A stretch of 47,923 bases of DNA from Chitinophagaceae bacterium UBA4857 (GTDB lineage Bacteria > Bacteroidota > Bacteroidia > Chitinophagales > Chitinophagaceae): contig DHEF01000004.1 in NCBI GenBank assembly GCA_002399735.1, positions 1 through 47,923 of the forward strand, read 5' to 3'. Shown piece after piece: positions 18,001 through 25,156 of the stretch; within the stretch, counting starts at the first letter, position 1; the number at the start of each line of letters is the position of its first letter. Under the pieces are notes generated by a model that had not been told where the DNA came from, searched no databases, and worked only from the letters and a program-made list of their open reading frames with translations. The position numbers were made by a program, and so were the translations under genes.

Positions 18001-18633
18001 ACCGTGCACAAAGCCGTAGATGTTTTTATTGGTATTGATTCTGCTGTTAGTATTCCAAAAGAATGGCTAGCAACACAAGAAGCAACTCAGACGTTTATGG
18101 AAACCGATGAAAAGGGCAGTAAAATATATGCGGTGTATCGTAAACGTTATCAGGCTAATGAACAGGTAACTATTAAGGCTGTAAACCATACACAACTAAT
18201 CACCATTGTTCCGGTTGATAGTATGCAAGCCGCCTTTGATTTAAAAAAGATAACCGTTTACAATATTGATAAAGCGGTATTGCCACAAGGTGTAACTGCG
18301 GCTATTGCTAATGAAAAGGAAACGGGTTTAATTAATACAAACAATAAAGTAATGGTGGAGTGGCCGGTGCATACCGGTGTAGCCGATCAATATGCTATTA
18401 CTTTTAAATATTATTATCCGCAACAGCAGGAAATAAAAGGTCGTTTACAGTTAATTAGTTCGGTGGATGATGTAATGCTGGATGAAGAACTGACGATTGG
18501 TTTTACCCGCCCCGGCAAATGGAATACGGTTACATTTAATACACCGGGTATGATTAATGCCGGACATTACCGGCTTAGGTTTATTACAGAAAATGGCCAA
18601 CAATTGGCCATACGCAGTGTTGAAATACAATAA
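15064..18633 (+). CDS. GH2 glycosidase with C-terminal malectin domain
   Basis: This large secreted retaining GH2 enzyme has 1189 residues from ATG 15064. It has a jelly-roll domain (IPHNWDDYHGYRRL, VGEHAGGRTSF), an Ig-like domain, and a TIM barrel with acid/base Glu456 in WGLQNES and nucleophile Glu524 in ILIGEYGAW. A malectin-like domain follows at about 745-925 (YRINCGGPDYTD...YRIELYFNEPW), then a C-terminal beta region. It probably acts as a beta-galactosidase or beta-uronidase on RG-II side chains. The ATG lies inside the GH95 gene (23-bp overlap). A TTG at 15130 would give MRRSVHRSVFHGIFFSVLCC, a more normal signal peptide. Either way the n-region is encoded by the mosaic repeat at 15099-15158. 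Confidence 0.88.
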   Translation: MQHCNNNKIFYDTNCGNNEHRPLRRSVHRSVFHGIFFSVLCCVITLQVSAQRKQINLLDNWLTFANDQSTISENEAALPANDNAWKKVSIPHNWDDYHGYRRLLHGNKHGTAWYKKNIAVKETKQGKRFFLVFEGVGSYATVHLNGEYVGEHAGGRTSFTIDVTEQLKTDGSNNLLTVQAGHPAHIQDLPWVCGGCSDERGFSEGSQPMGIFRPVQLVISSDVRIEPFGIHAWATVGDKQAALNINATVKNYSKIKRAVAITHRLLDNNKKVVKAVSYTQVLQPGDSITQLQKNIAINNPTRWSVENPYLYTIVTDIKENGKLLDEIKTSFGFRTVKWNTSTNQFLLNGKPVFMNGIAEYEHIIGQSHAFSKEQVKARMNWVKSTGFNAFRDGHQPHHLLYGQLCNELGVLWWTQLSAHIWFDNPAFRNNFKKLLREWVIERRNDPSVVLWGLQNESTLPEDFAKECTELIRSLDPTASTERLVTTCNGGKGTDWDVPQNWTGTYGGNPATYDQDVKRQILIGEYGAWRTLGLHTEGGFQQSGPVSEDRMTELMEMKVRLAEQAKDSAAGHFFWLLTSHDNPGRVQGGEGLRELDRIGPVNYKGLLTPWEEPTDVLYMYRSNYTKAPMVYIASHTCPNRWTTPGIKNDIRVYSNCDEVELFNDINASSLGKQKRNGIGTHFTWNKVNIQYNVLYAVGYKNGKAVAKDTIVLHHLPQSPGFEKLYQTAKPLLQPAAGFNYIYRINCGGPDYTDTYNNKWQADRSVPNDNKTNWGSLSWTNNFSGMPSFFASQRRTNDPIKNTKDWPLFQSFRYGREQLSYQFPLADGEYRIELYFNEPWLGIGGGMDATAMRLFDVAINDKIVLKDVDIWKEAGTNTALKKVVTVQVKGGMLRLSFPNVKVGQALISGIAIATNNKAAQAAPAIPVISLQNNDRVIANTWLDAGNKVFTDAAIQFRSLPSKLYGADWLQQSQKKQTDIIFTVHKAVDVFIGIDSAVSIPKEWLATQEATQTFMETDEKGSKIYAVYRKRYQANEQVTIKAVNHTQLITIVPVDSMQAAFDLKKITVYNIDKAVLPQGVTAAIANEKETGLINTNNKVMVEWPVHTGVADQYAITFKYYYPQQQEIKGRLQLISSVDDVMLDEELTIGFTRPGKWNTVTFNTPGMINAGHYRLRFITENGQQLAIRSVEIQ
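15099..15158 (+). repeat. Mosaic repeat, F orientation, coding for the GH2 leader
   Basis: ATACCAACTGTGGTAACAATG is followed by CATCGTCCCTTGCGACGCTC and CGTTCATCGTTCGGTT, the family core. It is read in frame as HRPLRRSVHRSV within the GH2 signal peptide region, with a TTG at 15130 as a possible start inside the repeat. Confidence 0.75.
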
Positions 18634-18643
18634 GGATTTTTAA

Positions 18644-21340
18644 ATGATGAAAAGCGTTGGTATAATTTTATTATGTTTTATAACATTTACGGTAAAGTCG
18701 CAAACACTTACCGTAAATAACCTGCGTTGCCAAATGCAGACCAATCCCTTAGGGATTGATGTGCAACAACCTGCTTTAAGCTGGGAACTTCAATCCACGC
18801 AAAAAAATATTTTGCAAACTGCTTATCGCATTATGGTAAGTGCGGACTCAATGTCATTGGTTAACAACAAAAACATTTTTTGGGATTCAAAAAAAATAAA
18901 CAGTTCAGCTTCTATTCAGGTATCGTACAATGGTCCTGCACTGCAATCCGCGACTCGTTATTACTGGAAAGTAATCACTTGGGATAACAAAGGCCAACAA
19001 TCAATATGGAGTAATATTAGCCATTGGCAAATGGGTTTATTAACAAAGCAGGATTGGAAAAATGCACAATGGATTACCAATACAATATTGCCTGATACAC
19101 AAAAAATAATTCCTGCTGCACATGGTAATGGCGATAAAGCCTGGGGCAAACGGCGTAACGTTTTGCCTTTGCTACGTAAACAATTTACGGTTAACAAGCC
19201 CGTAAAACAGGCTACCGTTTATATCAGCGGTTTAGGTCAATTTGAAATGTCGCTAAACGGACAAAAACTGGGTGACCATTTTTTAGATCCCGGATGGACA
19301 AAATATGATAAACATGCTTTGTACGTAACCTTCGATATTACTCAACAACTACAACAAGGCAACAACGTCATTGGTGTAATGTTGGGTAATGGCTTTTATT
19401 ATATTCCCGGCGAACGTTATCGTAAAATGACAGGCGCTTACGATTATCCAAAAATGATCAGCCGTGTTGTTGTTGAATACACCGATGGAACAACACAGGA
19501 TATAGTTTCAGACAAATCCTGGAAAACAGCCGACTCTCCCATTATTTTCTCCAGCATTTATGGCGGCGAAGATTATGATGCCAACCTGGAACAAATCAAT
19601 TGGAACAAACCCGGCTTTGATGATGCTAAATGGCAACAAGCATTAGTTACAACCGGTCATACATTACAATCGCAAGTAAGTACGCCGGTGAAAATTATGC
19701 AGTCGTTTAACCCCGTAAAACAAACAAAAATTACCGACACATTGTGGGTGTACGATATGGGGCAAAACATGTCCGGTATTCCAAGTATAACCATTAAAGG
19801 CAACAAAGGCGATACCGTTCGCTTACGCCCCGCCGAGTTGTTAAATGAAAAAGGTTTAGCCAATCAAAAACATACAGGCAGCCCGAGTTTTTACCAGTAC
19901 ATTTTAAAAGGCGATGGTGATGAAAGCTGGCAACCACGTTTTCACTATTATGGTTATCGTTATGTACAGGTTGAGTTAATAAAAAACACAACTTCATCAA
20001 CGCTTCCTAATGTTGTTAAAATACAAGGTTTGCATTCCCGCAATAGTGCTGCTAATGTCGGCAGCTTTAAAAGTTCCAGCGACTTATTCAATAAAACCTT
20101 CGATCTTATTTTATGGGCCATCAACAGTAATATGCAAAGTGTATTTACCGATTGTCCGCACCGGGAAAAACTGGGCTGGCAGGAGGAAGTGCATCTTGTT
20201 GGCAACTCCATACAATACAATTACAATATCTCACCACTGTCTAAAAAAATATTTCGTGATATACAAGCTTCGCAGTTTAGCAATGGGTTAATCCCCAGCA
20301 CTATTCCCGAGTTTACCGAAATGCATTTTGCTGATGGTTATTTCCGCGATTCACCGGAGTGGGGCAGCAACGCAGTTATTTTTCCCTGGTACACCTACTT
20401 GTGGTATGGCGATAAAAAAGCACTGCATGATAATTATAACACCATGCAGCAGTATGTAAAATACCTCGATGCAAAAGATAGCAGCGGTTTACTCATGTGG
20501 GGCTTAAGTGATTGGTACGATTTGGGTCCGCAACGCCCCGGCTTTTCACAATTAACGCCAATGGGCTTAACAGCAACCGCTTATTATTATTACGATTTAT
20601 GCATCATGGAAAAAGTTGCCACACTATTAAATAAAAAAGCAGATGCTTTGCAATATAAAACACAAGCTGCTGCGGTAAAAAAAGCATTCAATAAAGCTTA
20701 CTTTAATACTACTACAAAACAATATGGCAACGGTAGCCAAACATCCAACGCCATGCCTTTGTACATGAATTTGGTAGAAGAAAAATATAAACAAGCCGTA
20801 CTAAATAATTTAATTACCGATATACAAAACAACGACAATAAAGTAACCGCTGGTGATATTGGCTATCGTTATTTATTGCAGGTGTTAAGCAAGGCTGGTC
20901 GTAATGATGTAATTTTTGATATGAACAGTCGCAGCGATGTACCCGGTTATGGTTATCAGTTACAACAAGGAGCAACGGCCTTAACCGAGTCATGGCAGGC
21001 GTTACCAACCGTTAGCAATAACCATTTAATGTTGGGTCATTTAATGGAATGGTTTTACGAAAGTCTGGCAGGTATTAAACAAGCGGTTAATAGTGTTGGC
21101 TTTAAAAATATTATTATTCAACCGCAGGTGGTGGGTAATATAACATCGGCGCAGGCAAGTTATCATTCGGCGCATGGTATTATTCAATCGGCCTGGCAAA
21201 TTACCGGTAAACAGTTTCAGCTAACCGTTAATATACCGGTAAATACAACGGCACAAATTATATTGCCGTCTAATAATAAAATTAATAAACCCGTAACTAT
21301 TGGTTCCGGTAAACATGTGTTTACAGTATCCTTAAAATAA
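18644..21340 (+). CDS. GH78 alpha-L-rhamnosidase, first copy
   Basis: This 898-residue secreted inverting alpha-L-rhamnosidase starts with the signal peptide MMKSVGIILLCFITFTVKSQ and the GH78 N-terminal Fn3-like entry (LRCQMQTNPLGIDVQQPALSW, YRIMVSADS). Jelly-roll domains follow (VYISGLGQFEMSLNGQKLGD; VMLGNGFYY), then the (alpha/alpha)6 barrel. The general-acid block is DCPHREKLGWQEE with Asp503 and Glu508. The likely base Glu782 lies in TALTESW. The motif ends in EE where many GH78 enzymes have GD, so it belongs to a different subgroup from the second GH78 at 44970. It would remove rhamnose from RG-I or RG-II chains. It follows the GH2 gene by 10 bp. Confidence 0.93.
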   Translation: MMKSVGIILLCFITFTVKSQTLTVNNLRCQMQTNPLGIDVQQPALSWELQSTQKNILQTAYRIMVSADSMSLVNNKNIFWDSKKINSSASIQVSYNGPALQSATRYYWKVITWDNKGQQSIWSNISHWQMGLLTKQDWKNAQWITNTILPDTQKIIPAAHGNGDKAWGKRRNVLPLLRKQFTVNKPVKQATVYISGLGQFEMSLNGQKLGDHFLDPGWTKYDKHALYVTFDITQQLQQGNNVIGVMLGNGFYYIPGERYRKMTGAYDYPKMISRVVVEYTDGTTQDIVSDKSWKTADSPIIFSSIYGGEDYDANLEQINWNKPGFDDAKWQQALVTTGHTLQSQVSTPVKIMQSFNPVKQTKITDTLWVYDMGQNMSGIPSITIKGNKGDTVRLRPAELLNEKGLANQKHTGSPSFYQYILKGDGDESWQPRFHYYGYRYVQVELIKNTTSSTLPNVVKIQGLHSRNSAANVGSFKSSSDLFNKTFDLILWAINSNMQSVFTDCPHREKLGWQEEVHLVGNSIQYNYNISPLSKKIFRDIQASQFSNGLIPSTIPEFTEMHFADGYFRDSPEWGSNAVIFPWYTYLWYGDKKALHDNYNTMQQYVKYLDAKDSSGLLMWGLSDWYDLGPQRPGFSQLTPMGLTATAYYYYDLCIMEKVATLLNKKADALQYKTQAAAVKKAFNKAYFNTTTKQYGNGSQTSNAMPLYMNLVEEKYKQAVLNNLITDIQNNDNKVTAGDIGYRYLLQVLSKAGRNDVIFDMNSRSDVPGYGYQLQQGATALTESWQALPTVSNNHLMLGHLMEWFYESLAGIKQAVNSVGFKNIIIQPQVVGNITSAQASYHSAHGIIQSAWQITGKQFQLTVNIPVNTTAQIILPSNNKINKPVTIGSGKHVFTVSLK

Positions 21341-21345
21341 TTATT

Positions 21346-21464
21346 TTACCAGCTGTATAGCACTGATGGATCGTCCCTTGCAATCCGAAAGGATTGGGAT
21401 TTAATTTATTTCCAGTGGAAATGAATTAAAGACTACCCGTTCAACAGTAGTAATTCTATTGAGC
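21346..21464 (+). repeat. Mosaic repeat, F orientation, with internal hairpin and GH2 start
   Basis: TTTTACCAGCTGTATAGCAC, then GATCGTCCCTTGCAATCCG, then a 29-bp palindrome, then the tail AGTAATTCTATTGAGCATG. The palindrome at 21401-21429 (TTAATTTATTTCC, loop AGT, GGAAATGAATTAA) pairs fully if one G-U is allowed. The tail corresponds to the repeat end ATTGAGCAT seen at 32302, and the ATG of the next gene begins within it. Confidence 0.75.
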
Positions 21465-23894
21465 ATGAAAAAACTTTTTATTTACACAGCGTCTCTTTTT
21501 CTTTCAGGCTTTTTGTTTGCACAAACAAGTACAAGGCTTACTTTGGATTTTAACAACAACTGGAAGTTTAGTTTAAAAAATGATAGCACCGCTATACAGC
21601 CGGGTTATAACGATGCCGCCTGGCGTACACTAACCTTGCCGCATGATTGGAGCATAGAAGGTAAGTTTAGCAAAGACCACCCAACTACCACACAAGGCGG
21701 TGCATTACCAACAGGTATAGGCTGGTACCGTAAAACATTTGTATTACCTGCACAAGCAAAAGGTAAACAACTACGTATTGAATTTGATGGAGTGTATCGC
21801 AACAGCGAAGTATGGATCAACGGGCAATATTTAGGTCTTCGTCCTTATGGTTACAGCGCCTTTAGTTACGATCTTACAAAACATATAAAACCTGCACCAC
21901 ATAAAAATGTAATTACCGTAAAGGTTGATAATAGTATGCAGCCCAATTCCCGCTGGTACTCCGGCTCGGGTATTTATCGCAATGTAAAACTGGTAGCCAC
22001 CAATACTATTGCGGTAAAAAAATGGGGTCAGTTTATAACAACACCAAGTGTAAATAAACAACAAGCCGTTGTAAACATCGCAACCGAACTTATAAACGTT
22101 GCGGCTAGTGATGCATCCGTAACGGTTGAAACAAAAATATTTGATGGCAGCGGTAAACTAGTAACAACAGAAATATTGAACAAGGCCAACACTGTAAAAG
22201 TTGGAAAAAATGGGAGTACGGCACAATTGGCATTAAAAATTAATAAGCCAAAATTATGGTCGGTAGCGCAACCCAATTTATACAAAGCCATTACCCAAGT
22301 AAAAGCCAACGGAAAAATTGTGGATGAAGTAACGCAAACTTTTGGCATACGTTATTTTCATTTTGATAAAGACAAAGGTTTTTTCCTTAATGGCGAATGG
22401 CTTAAAATACACGGGGTTTGTAATCACCACGATTTAGGGGCCATGGGTGCAGCTGTAAATGTAAGAGCCATGGAACGCCAATTGGAAATATTAAAAGCCA
22501 TGGGTTGTAATGCCATACGTACTGCACACAATCCACCGGCACAGGAGTTGTTGGAGCTTTGCGATAAAATGGGTTTCCTTGTAATGGATGAGGCATTTGA
22601 TATGTGGGCCAAAAAGAAAAACAAGTTTGATTATTTTGCCGATTTCAAACAATGGCATAAGGAAGATTTATTGGATATGGTATTGCGTGACCGTAACAAT
22701 CCATCAGTATTTATGTGGAGCATTGGTAACGAAATAAGAGAACAGTTTGACTCTACCGGTATAACCATTACAAAAGAATTGGTGAACCTGATAAAAACAG
22801 TGGATACAACCCGTCCAATTACAGCCGGCCTTAGCGAATGGAACCCCGAAAAAAACTTTATGTACAAAGCCGGTGCTTTGGATGTAATTGGTTTAAATTA
22901 TCACCACGAAGTGTATGAAGATTTTCAAAAACATTTTCCCGATCAAATATTTTTAGGCTCCGAAAATATGAGTGCTTTTGCCACTCGTGGCCATTACGAT
23001 ATGCCTTCGGATAGTACTTATTTCTGGCCGGCTGCATCGCCACAAAAAATAGTAGAAAAAGGTAATCCTGATTTCACGGTATCAGCCTACGATCAGGTAT
23101 CCGCTTATTGGGGTAGCACACACGAAACAACCTGGAAGCTGATTAAAAAACATAAATTTTTATCAGGCTTATTTGTATGGAGTGGTTTCGATTTTATTGG
23201 CGAACCTATCCCTTATCCCTGGCCTGCACGTAGTTCGTATTATGGCATTATTGATTTAGCGGGTTTCCCTAAAGATGTGTACTACATGTACCAAAGCGAG
23301 TGGACTAACAAACCCATGTTACATATTTTCCCGCATTGGAACTGGAAGCCCGGACAACTGGTGGATGTATGGGCTTATTACAATAACGCCGATGAAGTAG
23401 AACTTTGGTTAAACGGAAAAAGTTTAGGCATCAAGAAAAAAGAAGGCGATGCTTTACATGTGCAATGGCGTGTGCCTTTTGAAGCAGGAACTATAAAAGC
23501 CATAAGCCGTAAAAACGGTAAAGTAGTATTACAAAAACAAATTAATACCGCAGGCGCTCCAGCCCGCATTGAGTTAACCGCCGATAGAAGCAACATTAAC
23601 GCCGATGGTAAAGACCTGTCCTTTATTACTGCCCGTGTGTTGGATAAAAATGGTAACCTGGTGCCCGACGCTAATAATGCACTAACTTTTAAGGTAACCG
23701 GTGCCGGATTTTTAGCCGCAACCGACAATGGTTATCAGGCAGATACCGTATCGTTTAAAAGTGCTACCCGACAAGCGTGGAAAGGGTTGGCTTTGGGTAT
23801 TGTGCAAAACAATACAAAAAAGGGAAATATTACCGTTTTAGTACAAGCAGCCGGTTTGCCGCCAGCTACTTTAACCATTTGCACAAAGCCCTAA
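21465..23894 (+). CDS. GH2 beta-galactosidase
   Basis: This is an 809-residue secreted retaining GH2 enzyme. ATG 21465 is preferred over the in-frame TTG at 21459 because it yields MKKLFIYTASLFLSGFLFAQ, a standard signal peptide. Domain order is a jelly-roll (LPHDWSIEGKF, GWYRKTFVLP, VWINGQYLGLRPYGY), an Ig-like domain, a TIM barrel with acid/base Glu423 in WSIGNEIREQ and nucleophile Glu500 in LGSENMSAF, then the usual C-terminal beta-galactosidase domains (DUF4982-like, ELWLNGKSLG; and a big-Ig domain with RVLDKNGNLVPD). The sequence reads like classical Bacteroidota beta-galactosidases. In RG-II or RG-I work it would remove beta-linked galactose. Confidence 0.93.
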   Translation: MKKLFIYTASLFLSGFLFAQTSTRLTLDFNNNWKFSLKNDSTAIQPGYNDAAWRTLTLPHDWSIEGKFSKDHPTTTQGGALPTGIGWYRKTFVLPAQAKGKQLRIEFDGVYRNSEVWINGQYLGLRPYGYSAFSYDLTKHIKPAPHKNVITVKVDNSMQPNSRWYSGSGIYRNVKLVATNTIAVKKWGQFITTPSVNKQQAVVNIATELINVAASDASVTVETKIFDGSGKLVTTEILNKANTVKVGKNGSTAQLALKINKPKLWSVAQPNLYKAITQVKANGKIVDEVTQTFGIRYFHFDKDKGFFLNGEWLKIHGVCNHHDLGAMGAAVNVRAMERQLEILKAMGCNAIRTAHNPPAQELLELCDKMGFLVMDEAFDMWAKKKNKFDYFADFKQWHKEDLLDMVLRDRNNPSVFMWSIGNEIREQFDSTGITITKELVNLIKTVDTTRPITAGLSEWNPEKNFMYKAGALDVIGLNYHHEVYEDFQKHFPDQIFLGSENMSAFATRGHYDMPSDSTYFWPAASPQKIVEKGNPDFTVSAYDQVSAYWGSTHETTWKLIKKHKFLSGLFVWSGFDFIGEPIPYPWPARSSYYGIIDLAGFPKDVYYMYQSEWTNKPMLHIFPHWNWKPGQLVDVWAYYNNADEVELWLNGKSLGIKKKEGDALHVQWRVPFEAGTIKAISRKNGKVVLQKQINTAGAPARIELTADRSNINADGKDLSFITARVLDKNGNLVPDANNALTFKVTGAGFLAATDNGYQADTVSFKSATRQAWKGLALGIVQNNTKKGNITVLVQAAGLPPATLTICTKP

Positions 23895-23922
23895 AAGCGT
23901 AGGTTTTATAACAGCCTTTTTA

Positions 23923-24000
23923 TGTTATCGGCTGTGGTAATACTTATCATCGTCCCTTGCGTCGCACACTTCGGCTGTATATCGCTAATCAGCATCGTAA
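23923..24000 (+). repeat. Mosaic repeat, F orientation
   Basis: GTTATCGGCTGTGGTAATAC, then TATCATCGTCCCTTGCGTCG, then CACACTTCGGCTGTATATCG and CTAATCAGCATCG. It pairs with the R copy at 24085-24140. Confidence 0.75.
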
Positions 24001-24084
24001 CTGTGCGTAAATTTTTCACTTTGTAAAATACCTGTTTTGCCAATATAAAAGCATGAATGTTGGTAGCAAATAAAAGCTGCCATA

Positions 24085-24140
24085 TGTACTGCTGCACAAG
24101 AGTGCGACGCAAGGTACGATGCCATTGGTACTAAAGCCGG
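24085..24140 (-). repeat. Mosaic repeat, R orientation
   Basis: TGTACTGCTGCACAAGAGTG, then CGACGCAAGGTACGATGCC, then TACTAAAGCCGGGAAC. It is the inverted partner of the copy at 23923. Confidence 0.75.
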
Positions 24141-24242
24141 GAACAAAAAAAGAAATACTGAAAATAGAAAAGCCGGGAGCAGGAAGTAATATTAGCGGTA
24201 ATTGTCCGCAATCGTTCCCGAAAAATTACCGTGTTATCAAAT

Positions 24243-24264
24243 AGTAAAATATTCCATCTTTATA
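24243..24264 (+). promoter_or_regulatory. 22-bp motif shared with 261-282
   Basis: AGTAAAATAT and CCATCTTTATA flank one variable base. It stands about 110 bp upstream of the DUF3826 start. No third copy was seen in the window. A shared operator for the CoA operon and the SusCD operon is inferred. Confidence 0.4.
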
Positions 24265-24376
24265 ACCAAACTTTGCATTTTCCTCGCCAAAAGGTACTTA
24301 TACCTTTAGCATAGCTGTATCGGGTATTTTTTTTGAGAACCGATATATTGCCTAACGATAAAGTTTTCTTAGCTAA

Positions 24377-25102
24377 ATGAAACGTTTTATGCTTGTCAAT
24401 TCCTCTAAGTCTGTGGTGCGCAACCCGTATTTTTTCAGATTTTTTACAACAATCGTTATGATTGTAATGCTTGCCTCTAGCGTGCATGCACAGAATACTC
24501 CTGAACAGGAAGCGGCTTACAAAAAAACAATTACCGAAAGGGCTACCAAGATTGTTAATACATTAGGTATTAATGATTCGGGCAAGTTTAATGATGTGGT
24601 GGCTGTAGTGGCTAATCAATATTTTGCGTTGAACACTATACAAGAAGAAACAAAAACGGAAATTGCGGCTGTAAAAAATACCCATACCGAAAAAGCAAAT
24701 CAGGAAGCACCTTTAAAAGCTGTTGAGGATAAAAAAAGTTTGAAAGTAAAGCAGCAACATGCTTCATTTATTGCTCAGTTAAATAACAAGCTTACCACCG
24801 AACAAGTTGAGAAAGTAAAAGACGGCATGACCTACAGTGTACTACCTAAAACATATGCCGCTTACCAAGAAATGTTGTTGGAATTAACTACCGAACAAAA
24901 AGAAAAAATTTATAACTGGCTGGTAGAAGCCCGTGAACTGGCCATGGATGCCGAAACATCGGACAAAAAACATGCAGTGTTTGGCAAATACAAAGGAAAG
25001 ATAAACAACTACTTGTCGGCTGCGGGTTACGAGATGAAAAAAGAAGGCGAAGAATGGCAGAAACGTATTAAAGCCAAAGAACAAAACAAAAACGCTAAAT
25101 AA
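24377..25102 (+). CDS. Secreted DUF3826 protein
   Basis: This 241-residue protein has a signal peptide with a long n-region (residues 1-20), a hydrophobic core (FFTTIVMIVMLASS) and cleavage after VHAQ. The mature part is almost wholly helical and highly charged, with many Lys/Glu. The pattern (KKTITERATKIVNTLGI, VANQYFALNTI, and the C-terminal YNWLVEARELAMDAETSDKK) is that of DUF3826, a family I associate with Bacteroidota pectin loci. It is probably periplasmic. It is the first gene after the regulatory gap, 54 bp before susC, so it should be expressed with the import complex. Possible roles are a periplasmic chaperone, oligosaccharide handling or assembly of SusCD; none is demonstrated. Confidence 0.75.
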   Translation: MKRFMLVNSSKSVVRNPYFFRFFTTIVMIVMLASSVHAQNTPEQEAAYKKTITERATKIVNTLGINDSGKFNDVVAVVANQYFALNTIQEETKTEIAAVKNTHTEKANQEAPLKAVEDKKSLKVKQQHASFIAQLNNKLTTEQVEKVKDGMTYSVLPKTYAAYQEMLLELTTEQKEKIYNWLVEARELAMDAETSDKKHAVFGKYKGKINNYLSAAGYEMKKEGEEWQKRIKAKEQNKNAK

Positions 25103-25156
25103 CTATTTCTATACAATAAAGATTGCTCTTTAATTACCAAAACAAAACAATGCTAT

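Larger units (their letters stand above)
23895..24376. other. Regulatory intergenic region before DUF3826-susCD
   Basis: This 482-bp gap has no gene. It holds an F copy (23923-24000) and an R copy (24085-24140) of the mosaic repeat. A near-direct repeat AAAGCCGGGA(A/G)CA occurs at 24133 and 24169, and the 22-bp motif sits at 24243-24264. It is the likely promoter and control region for the SusCD transcript. TACCTTTA at 24301 resembles a Bacteroidota -7 box, but its spacing from the nearest TTTG (24272) is too long to be convincing. Confidence 0.55.

Noticed and set aside
17520..18011. 163-residue antisense frame inside the GH2-malectin gene
   Set aside because: It is a shadow of the real gene; low-complexity residues and no leader or domain.
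24272..24308. Bacteroidota sigma promoter (TTTG ... TACCTTTA)
   Set aside because: The two boxes are about 25 bp apart, longer than the usual spacing, and the last base of the -7 box differs.
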